From the NCBI GenBank assembly GCA_009784935.1, contig WQXI01000011.1, forward strand, positions 1-62,158: a stretch of DNA of 62,158 nt. The letters run 5' to 3'. The DNA comes from Treponema sp. (lineage in GTDB: Bacteria; Spirochaetota; Spirochaetia; Treponematales; Breznakiellaceae). Shown in pieces: positions 26,224 through 34,823 of this stretch. The notes under the pieces were generated by a model that saw only the letters and a program-made list of their open reading frames with translations, ran no database searches and was not told the origin of the DNA. How positions within the stretch are numbered: position 1 is the stretch's first letter; every line of letters starts with the position of its first letter. The translations under genes were made by a program, and so were the position numbers.

Positions 26224-26820
26224 CTAGCCTAATACATCCAGGATTTCTTGGGAAGTATAAAATTGTATTCCATTGGACTTCATTGTCTCAATCGCTTTCT
26301 CGACAGAACCTTCGGGCTGTCCTACTCCGCGAATTGCGTCGCTTACAACAATCGTATTAAAGCCGAGTCTCCGGCAGTCCATTGCGCTGTAAAGAACACA
26401 ATAATCCGTGGCAAGTCCGCCGATTATTACGGTTTCGATGTTAGTCTGTTTAATACAGCCTTCTAATCCTGTCGCTGTACAAGAATCATTTTCAAAAAAC
26501 GCTGAGTAGGAATCAAGTTCCTGCCTAAAGCCTTTTCGGATTATTATTGATACATTGTTTAGATCAAGACCGGGATGAAAATCTGCGCCTTTTGTTCCTT
26601 TAACGCAATGAGGAGGCCATTGTGAAAAAGAAGAGTGTTCTGCAGGGTGCCAATCCTGTGTAGCGGCTGCACGGCCGCCTTTTTGCGAAAGAGCAGATGA
26701 AAGCGCATTTAAGGGAGCGACAACGGAATCGCCTTCATTCACAGCAAGCGCACCGCCCGGACAGAAATCATTCTGCACATCAACGATTAATAGTAATGTT
26801 TTAGCTGGGTTTATATTCAT
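26224..26820 (-). CDS. pncA: Nicotinamidase
   Basis: Hydrolyses nicotinamide to nicotinate, feeding PncB. The 198-residue product has Asp14 in LIVDVQNDF, the metal-binding DWHP and SSFSQWPPHC, a Lys in IIRKGF and the catalytic Cys141 in GLATDYCV. The ATG at 26820 is chosen because the family starts here; the open frame extends 24 codons into repeat DNA upstream. No clear ribosome-binding site is seen. It lies upstream of pncB. Confidence 0.95.
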   Translation of the reverse strand: MNINPAKTLLLIVDVQNDFCPGGALAVNEGDSVVAPLNALSSALSQKGGRAAATQDWHPAEHSSFSQWPPHCVKGTKGADFHPGLDLNNVSIIIRKGFRQELDSYSAFFENDSCTATGLEGCIKQTNIETVIIGGLATDYCVLYSAMDCRRLGFNTIVVSDAIRGVGQPEGSVEKAIETMKSNGIQFYTSQEILDVLG

Positions 26821-26878
26821 GGGTTCATGATAACACAAAATATTTATTATTAATAGGCGTTTAGAAAGGAAGAATTTT

Positions 26879-26978
26879 ACCACAGAGTACACGGAGAAGA
26901 AATCAAGGTAAAGACAAGATTTCTTTCTTAAACCTCTTTTTTTTTATGTTCTCCGTGCCTTTGTGCCGCCGTGTGAGA
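26879..26978. repeat. Dispersed CACAGAG-type inverted repeat, copy 7
   Basis: ACCACAGAGTACACGGAG on the left and TTCTCCGTGCCTTTGTG followed by GTGTGAG on the right; the middle is AT-rich and unrelated to other copies. It lies between the GH3 gene end and pncA start. Confidence 0.8.
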
Positions 26979-26997
26979 AATTCTAAATATTTTTTAT

Positions 26998-28704
26998 CTA
27001 TACTTTTCCATACAGCAGTTCTGCCGCAGCTTTCAGATTTTCTTGTCCTGCCGCAGTGCCGACTACAATTACAGTAGGAAGCTCCGGCGGATTGGTGAGT
27101 TCGTAGACAGTATTGCTGATAAGTATTATTTTCTTACCCATTCTATAAAGTTCTACTATAAAATCATTGTACTTAAACGGACTTTTGTGATTATAGTAAT
27201 TTGTAAATACAATTGTATCAGCTTCTTTAATTCTGGAATAAACTCTTTTTTTATCTGCTTTAGAAGGCGCTGCTGTTATCTCTACAGAATTTACATTTTG
27301 CGAAAACTTGCACATTTCTTCCCATAACATTCCCGGATGACAATAAAAATTGTTTGCTTCTAAATGAGTGTGATGAACTTGTTCTACGAGCAATACTTTT
27401 TCTTCCGGTTTAAGAGGCAGAAGCTTTTGATTATCTCTTAAAACAATTGTACATCTTTTTGCTGCTTCTTCTGCAGTTTTTATTATAAACTCATCATTAA
27501 TTACAGAATCCGCTTTTAAAGGTTCTGTAATTCCGCCGTTTTCTATTAAACCCATGTCCCATCGCATAGAAAGCACGCGTTTAACAGAATCATCGATTAT
27601 TTTCTCGCTTAATTTTTTAGATTTTACTGCTTCATAAACTTTTTGGATTATTTTAATACGAATCGGACTTTCGTCTCTCATAAGAATAAGATTACATCCT
27701 GCTGCAAGCATTTTTACGACTGCATCGCACATTTCATACTGTTTTAAAATACCTCCCATCATCATATTATCTGTCGTGATAACGCCATTAAACTTAAGTT
27801 CATCGCGCAGAAATTTTTGAATAAAAACAATTGACATTCCCGCAGGAATTGTATTAATTCCAAACGCAGGATAACATGAATGAGCTATCATTATCGCAGG
27901 TAAACCGGCATTTATTAATGCCTTATAGGGCAATATATGTTCTTTAATAAGAGTTTCATAATTTATATTAACAGAAGGAAGCCCCCAATGCGAATCAAAT
28001 TCAGATTCTCCCCGTCCGGGAAAATGTTTTCCGGTTGCGATTATATTCGATTCCTGCAAACCTTTAAGTGTTGCTAAAGCGAATTTTGCAACATCGATTG
28101 GGTTATCTGCATATGCTCTGTGAGCAATTTCAGGATTCTTTGGATTGGTATTAACATCAAGGCATGGCGAATGAATCATGTTTATACCTAAAGCTTGCAG
28201 CTGCTTTCCGGTTGCCAAAGCGCAGCGATAAACCAAATCGGTATCTTTACTGGAAGCAAGAGCCATAGGTCCCGGGAAAAGTCTCTGCCCAAATAACATA
28301 TCATCGTTTCCATTACCTTCCTGATCAACTGTAAAATGCAAAGGAATTCCCAAATCTCTTTCTAACGAATATGTTCTAAGCCTGTTAAGCACACTTGCGT
28401 ATTCTCCCGGGGTCGCAGATGTGCATTTTTCAATAAACGAATAATCTCTGTTTTTTTCTGATGGTTTTATAATCGAACGCCGTGTACTTCTATTAGGCTT
28501 TTCCCCTGGTTTAATATCATTAAAAAGCGTAAGACATCTTATTCGGTTACTGACTCTTAAACCGCCGACATTATATTTTTTTATTAATTCTATAACATCG
28601 GGCGTAATTGAAGTTCCGCAAAAACCAAAAACCATTAGCTGCCCTATTTTTTGATGAATGTCCATCTTGCCCATTAAATCGCCTATCCATTTCTCTTTAA
28701 TCAT
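26998..28704 (-). CDS. Glycoside hydrolase family 3 (NagZ-like)
   Basis: A 568-residue cytoplasmic-type enzyme (no signal peptide). It has the GH3 N-domain with GKHFPGRG...DSH (about residues 222-238), the signature of beta-N-acetylhexosaminidases of the NagZ group, and the nucleophile Asp in ITTDNMMMGG (about 307). A C-terminal alpha/beta domain is present as in two-domain GH3 enzymes. There is an insertion of about 35 polar residues between KYNVGGLRV and the VDQEGN strand. It starts four bases after the permease gene, so it probably processes the sugar imported by this ABC transporter. The true substrate (GlcNAc-containing or glucoside) is not determined. Confidence 0.88.
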   Translation of the reverse strand: MIKEKWIGDLMGKMDIHQKIGQLMVFGFCGTSITPDVIELIKKYNVGGLRVSNRIRCLTLFNDIKPGEKPNRSTRRSIIKPSEKNRDYSFIEKCTSATPGEYASVLNRLRTYSLERDLGIPLHFTVDQEGNGNDDMLFGQRLFPGPMALASSKDTDLVYRCALATGKQLQALGINMIHSPCLDVNTNPKNPEIAHRAYADNPIDVAKFALATLKGLQESNIIATGKHFPGRGESEFDSHWGLPSVNINYETLIKEHILPYKALINAGLPAIMIAHSCYPAFGINTIPAGMSIVFIQKFLRDELKFNGVITTDNMMMGGILKQYEMCDAVVKMLAAGCNLILMRDESPIRIKIIQKVYEAVKSKKLSEKIIDDSVKRVLSMRWDMGLIENGGITEPLKADSVINDEFIIKTAEEAAKRCTIVLRDNQKLLPLKPEEKVLLVEQVHHTHLEANNFYCHPGMLWEEMCKFSQNVNSVEITAAPSKADKKRVYSRIKEADTIVFTNYYNHKSPFKYNDFIVELYRMGKKIILISNTVYELTNPPELPTVIVVGTAAGQENLKAAAELLYGKV

Positions 28705-28708
28705 ATTT

Positions 28709-29539
28709 TTACCCCTTTAAACCGCTGGTTGCGATTCCTTGCACAAAGAACCGCTGAAAAAATAAAAACACTATAAAAACCGGAAAGAGAGAGACAACTG
28801 AAGACGCCATCACAAGTCCGTATTCTGTAGAATACTGCCCAAGAAACATTCTGATACCCAAAGGAATAGTTCTTAAATTAATCGAATCAAAATATATCAT
28901 CGGTCCCATAAAATCGTTCCAGATCGTTACAAAGCTAAAAATTACAAGCGCTGAGATAACCGGTTTAGAAAGAGGCAGAATAATTCGAAAATATATTCCG
29001 TATTCAGAAAGACCGTCTATTCTCGCTGCATCCAATAATTCGTCAGGTATTGATGTATAAAATTGCCGTATCAGAAATACGCCAAAAGCAATAAAACTTT
29101 GCATTAAAATATAACCTATGTGCGTATTAATTAATCCGAGCTTTCCCATCATTACATACTGAGGGAGCATATAAACCTGCCAAGGAATTGCGATGCTGGC
29201 TACATAAGTAAAGAATAATAAGTTTCTGCCTTTAAAATTACACTTAGCAAATCCGTAAGCTGCAAAACTCGATGTCAAAACCTGAATAAAAGTTATAATT
29301 AACGATAATTTAAAAGAATTAAATGTAAATAATGCAAAGTTAATTTTTTTCCATATCTGAACATAGTTCTCCCAAACCGGATTTAAAGGAATCCATCGAA
29401 TTGGCAGGGAGAAAACATCTGTATCATACTTTAGTGACGAAGAAATCATCCAAATTAAAGGCAGAAGCGTAAATAATGTTACAATAACAAGAGCAGTATA
29501 AACTGCATATAACTTTATATAAGATTTTTCTCTTATCAT
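28709..29539 (-). CDS. Carbohydrate ABC transporter permease, MalG/CUT1 type
   Basis: A 276-residue membrane subunit with six predicted helices, the first after a short N-tail, and the EAA-type loop DAARIDGL. It belongs to the binding-protein-dependent sugar (CUT1) group. AGGA precedes the start. It lies ten bases after the MalF-type partner and four bases before the GH3 gene. Confidence 0.92.
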   Translation of the reverse strand: MIREKSYIKLYAVYTALVIVTLFTLLPLIWMISSSLKYDTDVFSLPIRWIPLNPVWENYVQIWKKINFALFTFNSFKLSLIITFIQVLTSSFAAYGFAKCNFKGRNLLFFTYVASIAIPWQVYMLPQYVMMGKLGLINTHIGYILMQSFIAFGVFLIRQFYTSIPDELLDAARIDGLSEYGIYFRIILPLSKPVISALVIFSFVTIWNDFMGPMIYFDSINLRTIPLGIRMFLGQYSTEYGLVMASSVVSLFPVFIVFLFFQRFFVQGIATSGLKG

Positions 29540-29548
29540 TTATATATC

Positions 29549-30454
29549 CTATGACAGCTTTTTTTCCAGCTTAAACTGAAAAAATGCAAGAAACGCTACA
29601 ATGACAAGAAGTATCATTGCTGACGCGCTTGTCTGCCCGTAATTAAAAGCAATAAAAGCTTTGTTATAAATATAATTGCTTATTAAAGTAGTGGCAGTTC
29701 CGGGACCGCCCTCAGTCAGAGCAAAAATTATATCGAATGATTTAAAACTGTTTACTGTAAGCATTAACACAACAAAAAATGTCGCAGGAGATAAAAGCGG
29801 AAATACAATCCGCCAAAAATATTTAAAGCCGGAAGCTCCGTCAATGCTGGCGGCCTCATGAAGTTCTTTAGGAATATTCTGCAGAGCCGCAAGGTATACT
29901 ATCATGTAATAACCCATCGATCTCCAAATCGCTACGATGATGACTGCCGGTAACGCCCATTGCGTGCTGGCAAACCATCCGGGAGGATCTGTAACTCCAA
30001 TTAAACGCAGAAAAGCATTAATTGGCCCCACATCTTTCATAAAAAGCAGGCGCCATACTACAGCGATAGAAACAATACTTGCAACATGAGGAAAAAATAT
30101 AGCGCTGCGGAAAAAACCTCTGCCTTTTATTTTTTCGTTTAAAAGCACTGCCAATCCGAGAGACGCAAAAGCAGTAAAAAATACGCAAGAGATCGTATAT
30201 ATAAAGGTCCTGTTTATTGATTTTCTAAAGACACTTTCATTTAAAATCGCAATAAAGTTTTTAATACCGTTAAAACTCATAGCATTAAAACCGTCCCAGT
30301 ACATAAAACTCAAAAGCATAGAAAAACATATCGGGATAAAAATAAAAATAAAAAAACCGATGAAATTAGGAAGAATAAATGAGTAACCCACAAGATTGTT
30401 TCTGACTGCGAGCGGCAATCTTTTTCTTTCTATAACACCGGTTTTTATATACAT
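29549..30454 (-). CDS. Carbohydrate ABC transporter permease, MalF/CUT1 type
   Basis: A 301-residue membrane subunit with six predicted helices (FILPNFIGFFIFIF near the start) and the EAA-type loop EAASIDGA. It is paired with the MalG-type subunit and the binding protein. No ATPase gene is in the operon, so a shared MsiK/UgpC-type ATPase elsewhere is presumed. Confidence 0.92.
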   Translation of the reverse strand: MYIKTGVIERKRLPLAVRNNLVGYSFILPNFIGFFIFIFIPICFSMLLSFMYWDGFNAMSFNGIKNFIAILNESVFRKSINRTFIYTISCVFFTAFASLGLAVLLNEKIKGRGFFRSAIFFPHVASIVSIAVVWRLLFMKDVGPINAFLRLIGVTDPPGWFASTQWALPAVIIVAIWRSMGYYMIVYLAALQNIPKELHEAASIDGASGFKYFWRIVFPLLSPATFFVVLMLTVNSFKSFDIIFALTEGGPGTATTLISNYIYNKAFIAFNYGQTSASAMILLVIVAFLAFFQFKLEKKLS

Positions 30455-30462
30455 TATTTACC

Positions 30463-31719
30463 TTATTTACCTTGAATTTCTCTGGAACGTCTTGCCATGT
30501 TTTCTAGCCCTCTTTGAATAGAGATTTCTCCCAGCATAATCAAACTATGTTCTTCTCCAAGCATTTGGTTAATTTCTCCGACTTTAAGCTCCATTGGCCG
30601 ATCCAATGCGATGTTCCTTACAGCCAGCGCTTGTGCAGAGCCTTCCGGCATTCCCGGAAGCGAAGCAATTACATTTAATGTTTCATCATTTGTTCTGCCG
30701 GGGAACTGACCGTATGATGCATATATTTTTGCACCCTCAATGCCTGTAATAAAACTAATAAATTTCCACGCAAGATCTTTATTACGCGAAGCTTGATTCA
30801 TTGCTATAGGAGTTACCGAACCAACTGTCCATCCTCTTTCGGTATTAGAAGGATGAGGTAATGTAGAAATTCCCCAGCGGATATTAGATTCGTTATTTGC
30901 GATTCTTTCTATCACATTTGTAAAGAACCACGTTCCCATCGGCAGAGTCGCTGCGCTTCCGCGGAGAAATAAACTTGAATAGTGTAAACCTCCTGCACGC
31001 ATTGTTCCGTAATCCATAATATGTCCCGACCTTTGCAATCGCAGAGCCATTTCATAGTATGGCCTAAAAAAAGAATATTCCGTTTCCATGATTGTGTGCC
31101 TGCCGTCTTGTATTCCCCAGTTTTGTACGCAAGCCTGCCAAGTATGAAGAAGTCCGCCGTATATTTTATTGTTTCCGCTTCCTGACGTAAGCCGTCCTGC
31201 CAGAATCTCCCATTCTGCCCATGTCATGTCATTAGAAGGGTATGGGATTCCCATGTTGTCAAAAATATCTTTGTTGTAGTATAAAACATAATACCCGGTA
31301 CTTGCAGGCAGAGCTGTGAGTTTATTGTCAAAGATAAACCTATCTGCTACTCCATGGAAATCATTCAGATTAATTTTATCCTGTCTTACATAATTTGAAA
31401 GATCGGCGAGCTGCCCTCTGTTTGCGATACTCTTTGTCGTATCTCCGTCTTTAATCCAAAATACATCAACGTCACTGCCGCCGTTTAACATAACTGTAAG
31501 TCTTTGAGTATAATCAGCTGACGGAATATCGATTACTTCTATCGATATGTTGGGATAAGCCAGCTTAAACGCTTCGATAAGCGGAGTTACATATTGATGT
31601 GTTGTTACATCCCAATGCGCCACTTTAATAGATACTTGTTCTTCGTTTTTTTGACATGCCAAAAAAACACAAGATACTGAAATTAATAGAACACCTAAAA
31701 CAAAATTTATTTTTCTCAT
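30463..31719 (-). CDS. Sugar-binding lipoprotein of ABC transporter
   Basis: A 418-residue extracytoplasmic solute-binding protein, family 1. The start at 31719 has AGGAG at the right distance; an in-frame ATG 13 codons earlier does not. The signal peptide ends in a lipobox (CVFLAC, Cys22). The mature part has features of sugar binders (VSIKVAHWD, GSDVDVFWI, MTWAEWE, RGWTVGS). It is the first gene of the operon ending with the GH3 enzyme. Substrate likely an oligosaccharide. Confidence 0.92.
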   Translation of the reverse strand: MRKINFVLGVLLISVSCVFLACQKNEEQVSIKVAHWDVTTHQYVTPLIEAFKLAYPNISIEVIDIPSADYTQRLTVMLNGGSDVDVFWIKDGDTTKSIANRGQLADLSNYVRQDKINLNDFHGVADRFIFDNKLTALPASTGYYVLYYNKDIFDNMGIPYPSNDMTWAEWEILAGRLTSGSGNNKIYGGLLHTWQACVQNWGIQDGRHTIMETEYSFFRPYYEMALRLQRSGHIMDYGTMRAGGLHYSSLFLRGSAATLPMGTWFFTNVIERIANNESNIRWGISTLPHPSNTERGWTVGSVTPIAMNQASRNKDLAWKFISFITGIEGAKIYASYGQFPGRTNDETLNVIASLPGMPEGSAQALAVRNIALDRPMELKVGEINQMLGEEHSLIMLGEISIQRGLENMARRSREIQGK

Positions 31720-31819
31720 AAAAATCTCCTTTGAATAAATATATAGATCATTATTCAAATCCTTTATGAGAAAATTGCGTTTTATAGGATTATTATTTAT
31801 TTATTTTTTATAGAATAAT

Positions 31820-31911
31820 AACCACAGAGTTCACGGAGAAAAAATAATAAGAAGAAAAAACTTCTTTCTTCAACTTTATTTTTCTTCTGTGCCTTTGTGC
31901 CTCTGTGTGAT
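31820..31911. repeat. Dispersed CACAGAG-type inverted repeat, copy 8
   Basis: ACCACAGAGTTCACGGAG on the left; TTCTGTGCCTTTGTGCCTC and TGTGTG on the right. It directly abuts the duplicated accA-downstream segment that begins at 31912. Confidence 0.8.
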
Positions 31912-32036
31912 GAATTTTGTTAAATAATGCAATACTTTCTTGAATTATTATATTTACTCTTATTAAAGTATGGATATCAGGTTAAAAAAGGGTAAAAATA
32001 TAAACCTTCCCAAATCCTCTTAATATTCTTTTATCC

Positions 32037-32065
32037 TTGACGGTTTTGGTATATTGTATTAATAT
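32037..32065 (+). promoter_or_regulatory. Promoter of the HEPN/MNT module
   Basis: TTGACG (32037-32042) and TAATAT (32060-32065) are 17 bases apart. The expected transcription start falls on or next to the ATG at 32072, and there is no ribosome-binding site, so the message may be leaderless. Confidence 0.55.
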
Positions 32066-32071
32066 TGAGTC

Positions 32072-32476
32072 ATGAACGAAGATATTCGCTGGAAACAGCG
32101 GTTCCAGAACTATAAAAAGGCTCTTCTTACTATAAAAAAAGCCGTTGATCTTGCTAATACCCGGGAATTAAGTGATTTAGAAAAGCAGGGATTAATACAG
32201 GGGTTTGAATTTACATTTGAACTTGCATGGAATGTAATGAAAGATTACCTCGAAGAACAGGGTATAACAGATATTATTGGCAGTAAAAATGCAATTAGAC
32301 ACGCATTCAGTAATGACCTTATAAAAAATGGCGAGACATGGATGGAAATGGTTAATGCCCGCAATATTTCATCACATACGTATGATGAAGAAACTGCAGA
32401 AAGATTGTTTATCCAAATTAAAGAAGACTTTAATATTTTGTTTATAAACTTTGAAAAGAAGATGGAATCAATATAA
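32072..32476 (+). CDS. HEPN-family protein of HEPN/MNT module (NTase substrate-binding, HI0074 type)
   Basis: A 134-residue helical protein of the nucleotidyltransferase-substrate-binding (HI0074) family. The HEPN RNase-like motif R-x4-H is seen as RNISSH (Arg97, His102), followed by Tyr104. In characterised HEPN/MNT pairs the HEPN protein is an RNase-type toxin that is silenced by AMPylation from its MNT partner. The partner gene follows after six bases. The pair sits within a duplicated accA-downstream segment, which marks it as inserted DNA. Confidence 0.9.
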   Translation: MNEDIRWKQRFQNYKKALLTIKKAVDLANTRELSDLEKQGLIQGFEFTFELAWNVMKDYLEEQGITDIIGSKNAIRHAFSNDLIKNGETWMEMVNARNISSHTYDEETAERLFIQIKEDFNILFINFEKKMESI

Positions 32477-32482
32477 AAGAAA

Positions 32483-32788
32483 ATGCAATATGGATTATCC
32501 GATACTACTTTAACAGCTCTCAATTCAATTTTTATAAAATATTCTGGAATTAAACAAGTTATTCTTTATGGCAGCAGAGCAAAAGGAAAATACCGCACAG
32601 GTTCTGATATTGATTTGACTCTAAAAACAGACGGCACTTTTACTCACTCTAGTCTTCTTCATATCGGAAATGATTTTGACGATTCTGATCTGCCTTATTT
32701 TGTTGATGTCTCAATCTATGACAAACTTTCCAACCCCGATCTAAAAGCTCACATAGACAGGGTTGGAAAAGTATTATATTCGGCATGA
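32483..32788 (+). CDS. MNT-family minimal nucleotidyltransferase
   Basis: A 101-residue nucleotidyltransferase with the GSRAKG...GSDIDL motif (Gly30-Ser31, Asp42, Asp44) and a third acidic residue, Asp75, in YFVDVSIYD. All catalytic residues of the family are present, so it is expected to be active, acting as antitoxin to the HEPN partner. It begins six bases after the HEPN stop and ends next to the right junction of the insert. Confidence 0.9.
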   Translation: MQYGLSDTTLTALNSIFIKYSGIKQVILYGSRAKGKYRTGSDIDLTLKTDGTFTHSSLLHIGNDFDDSDLPYFVDVSIYDKLSNPDLKAHIDRVGKVLYSA

Positions 32789-32846
32789 TAAAAAAAGGGC
32801 TGAAGACAGAAACCCATCTTCAACCCTATCCATTCTATGAAGAATA

Positions 32847-32942
32847 ACCACAGAGGACACGGAGTAACACGGAGGTTTTTGAACGAAAATCTTACGTTCT
32901 CCGTGAAACTCCAAGCAACTTTAGTTGCAGTACTCCGTGGTA
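32847..32942. repeat. Dispersed CACGGAG-type repeat, copy 9, with nested hairpin
   Basis: ACCACAGAGGACACGGAG on the left and TACTCCGTGGT on the right. The right arm is interrupted by GCAACTTTAGTTGC, a perfect small palindrome that is absent from copies 4 to 8. It is the duplicate of copy 10. Confidence 0.85.
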
Positions 32943-33086
32943 AAATTCTTATGTTTTATTCCGTAAAGACTCCTATCTTTCTAAACTTCTGATATCTCTT
33001 AGCTAAAAGATTATTAATATTTAAAACCAATACAAATTGACGGATTAAAACTCCATGAAGTTAAAAAACCTGATTTATTCTTTTCA

Positions 33087-33680
33087 TTAAAATATCCAGC
33101 CAACTGCTAAACCAACATCAGGAAATCCCATAAAACCAGAAACAGTATCAGATGTAAAAAAACACACCACACGAGTATATGCTGTTAGATTTATCGAGCC
33201 AATACGAATTATTTCACAGCCAAAATCAACGGTGAATTTCCAAGGAAATTTTGCTGTTTTCCACAGAAATGTCATAGGAAACTCATATAATGGATATAAC
33301 GTTACATGAAGCCTATTTAAAAAAACACCGTTTCTGTTTATTATACTGCCAAAAGTTATACCGGCACTGATATTTATAGAACTTAAATTACCATCTTCAA
33401 AATAAAATGAAAGTCCGCCGGAACCCATGAAGTAATAATCAGAAATCTCAATTATCGTTTTTCTAATTTCTATTGGAAAATTATACATTGTATAGCCGCT
33501 CTCTTTAGAGAAAGTATCCTGCCTGATAGTATCAAGAGTTCCTTCTCTAAAAGAGTTGTACAAAACATGTTTTCCGGAAACAAACTGAGCAAAAGACGGC
33601 GGATAAACAAGTAACTGCGTTTCTGCATTAAGCAGTGAAACATTTAGCAAGGCAAAAATAATAAAAATACATTTTTTCAT
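33087..33680 (-). CDS. Exported protein, probable outer-membrane barrel, function unknown
   Basis: A 197-residue protein with a signal peptide (about residues 1-19, ending LLNAE). The remainder alternates hydrophobic and polar residues in short strands rich in Tyr, Phe and Gly, and ends in an aromatic residue (VGWIF), all typical of small outer-membrane beta-barrels of spirochaetes. No family is recognised. It stands between the two copies of the accA 3' duplication, so it arrived or was enclosed during that event. Confidence 0.65.
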   Translation of the reverse strand: MKKCIFIIFALLNVSLLNAETQLLVYPPSFAQFVSGKHVLYNSFREGTLDTIRQDTFSKESGYTMYNFPIEIRKTIIEISDYYFMGSGGLSFYFEDGNLSSINISAGITFGSIINRNGVFLNRLHVTLYPLYEFPMTFLWKTAKFPWKFTVDFGCEIIRIGSINLTAYTRVVCFFTSDTVSGFMGFPDVGLAVGWIF

Positions 33681-33838
33681 TTTTAAACACCTTATTAACT
33701 TATTCTCTCAATTATGTTATTAAAGTAATAATGATACAAATATAAAAACTTGTATTATTTTAAAGAATTTTGTTAAATAATGCAATACTTTCTTGAATTA
33801 TTTTAATTATTCTTATAAAAGTATGGATATCTGGCTTT

Positions 33839-33876
33839 AAAAAAAGGGCTGAAGACAGAAACCCGTCTTCAACCCT
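33839..33876 (-). terminator. Rho-independent terminator of accDA
   Basis: AGGGCTGAAGAC (33845-33856) and GTCTTCAACCCT (33865-33876) form a 12-bp stem with one mismatch. On the minus strand the stem is followed by a T7 run. A second copy lies at 32790-32827 in the duplicated segment. Confidence 0.85.
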
Positions 33877-33892
33877 CTCATAAAAAGAAATA

Positions 33893-34008
33893 ACCACAGA
33901 GGACACGGAGTAACACGGAGGTTTTAATGCTGGAAGCTTCGCTGCAAAAACGAAAATCTTTCGTTCTCCGTGAAACTCCAAGCAACTTTAGTTGCAGTAC
34001 TCCGTGGT
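33893..34008. repeat. Dispersed CACGGAG-type repeat, copy 10
   Basis: The same as copy 9, including the GCAACTTTAGTTGC hairpin, but with a further 18-25 bases around GGAAGCTTCGCTG in the middle. It lies just past the accA stop. Confidence 0.85.
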
Positions 34009-34022
34009 AAAACTCTTATGTT

Positions 34023-34823
34023 TTACTCCGTAAAGACTCCAATCTTTCTAAACTTCTGATATCTCTTAGCAAGAAGACTATTAATCTCTTCTTTTTTGAG
34101 CTTAGCGATTGTTTCTGTTAAGAACGCGCTTATGTTTGCTGCTGTTACGTTTACATCTTTCGCTGCTCCGCCTTCCGGTTCTGCGATGATTTTTTCGCAA
34201 ATGCCAAAGCGTAAAAGATCTGCCGCTGTAATTTTCATAAGTTCTGCAGCTTCTCTTTCGCGTGAGCCGTCTTTCCATAATATGGAAGCAAAGCCCTTGG
34301 GCGAAATAACAGAATACAAAGCGTTTTCCAGCATTCCAAGCTCATCGCATACGCCAAGAGCCAATGCGCCGCCGGAGCCGCCTTCGCCGAGTACTACAGA
34401 AATTACAGGTGTTTTAAGCGTCATAAACTCAAGTAAGTTACGCGCAATAGCTTCACCCTGTCCTCGTTCTTCTGCTCCAACTCCGCAGAATGCACCGGGA
34501 GTATCAATAAAGCAGATAACAGGACGGCCGAATTTTTCGGCTTGTTTTGCAAGACGAAGAGCCTTTCGGTATCCTTCGGGGTGAGACATAGAAAAGTTAA
34601 TTTTCTGCAAGCCTTCCATGTCTTTTGCTCTTACCTGCGAAATAACTGTTACAGGCATGTCGCCTAACAAACAGATACCGCCGAGCATCGCGGGGTCATC
34701 GCTAAAATAGCGGTCGCCATGGAACTCCATAAAATCCTTAAAAATTAAAGGAATATAATCGTGGATTGTAGGACGGCCTAATGTTTTAAGAAGGTTAAGT
34801 TTTTCTTGAATATCTAAAGGCAT
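34023..34823 (-). CDS. accA: Acetyl-CoA carboxylase carboxyltransferase, alpha subunit
   Basis: With AccD, transfers carboxyl from carboxybiotin to acetyl-CoA, giving malonyl-CoA. The 266-residue product is a short form, starting at LDIQEKLNLLK and containing RPTIHDYI, GDRYFSDDPA, KAEKFG-type crotonase-fold motifs, PVICFIDTPGAFCG and GEGGSGGALALG. AAAGGAGG lies inside the accD end. The stop of accD overlaps the accA start by one base (TAATG). Its last 65 bases are duplicated downstream as a relic. Confidence 0.95.
   Translation of the reverse strand: MPLDIQEKLNLLKTLGRPTIHDYIPLIFKDFMEFHGDRYFSDDPAMLGGICLLGDMPVTVISQVRAKDMEGLQKINFSMSHPEGYRKALRLAKQAEKFGRPVICFIDTPGAFCGVGAEERGQGEAIARNLLEFMTLKTPVISVVLGEGGSGGALALGVCDELGMLENALYSVISPKGFASILWKDGSREREAAELMKITAADLLRFGICEKIIAEPEGGAAKDVNVTAANISAFLTETIAKLKKEEINSLLAKRYQKFRKIGVFTE

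Larger units (their letters stand above)
31912..33020. repeat. Segmental duplication of the accA 3' region, copy A, split by a HEPN/MNT insert
   Basis: 31912-31992 matches 33765-33847, and 32790-33020 matches 33838-34086, with scattered base changes. Together they reproduce the last about 65 bases of accA, repeat copy 10 and the accA terminator. The match is broken at AAAAAAGGG, which appears at 31984-31992 and again at 32791-32799, like a nine-base target duplication. The 798 bases between carry the HEPN and MNT genes. The accA piece at about 32950-33020 is therefore a non-functional relic. Confidence 0.8.
33765..34086. repeat. Segmental duplication of the accA 3' region, copy B (uninterrupted)
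   Basis: This is the intact counterpart of the segment at 31912-33020. It includes the true accA 3' end, repeat copy 10, the operon terminator and about 70 bases beyond. It lets the insertion site of the HEPN/MNT module in copy A be read directly. Confidence 0.8.

Noticed and set aside
33760-33981. Short minus-strand frame in the accA downstream region
   Set aside because: It runs across the terminator and the dispersed repeat and has no family features.
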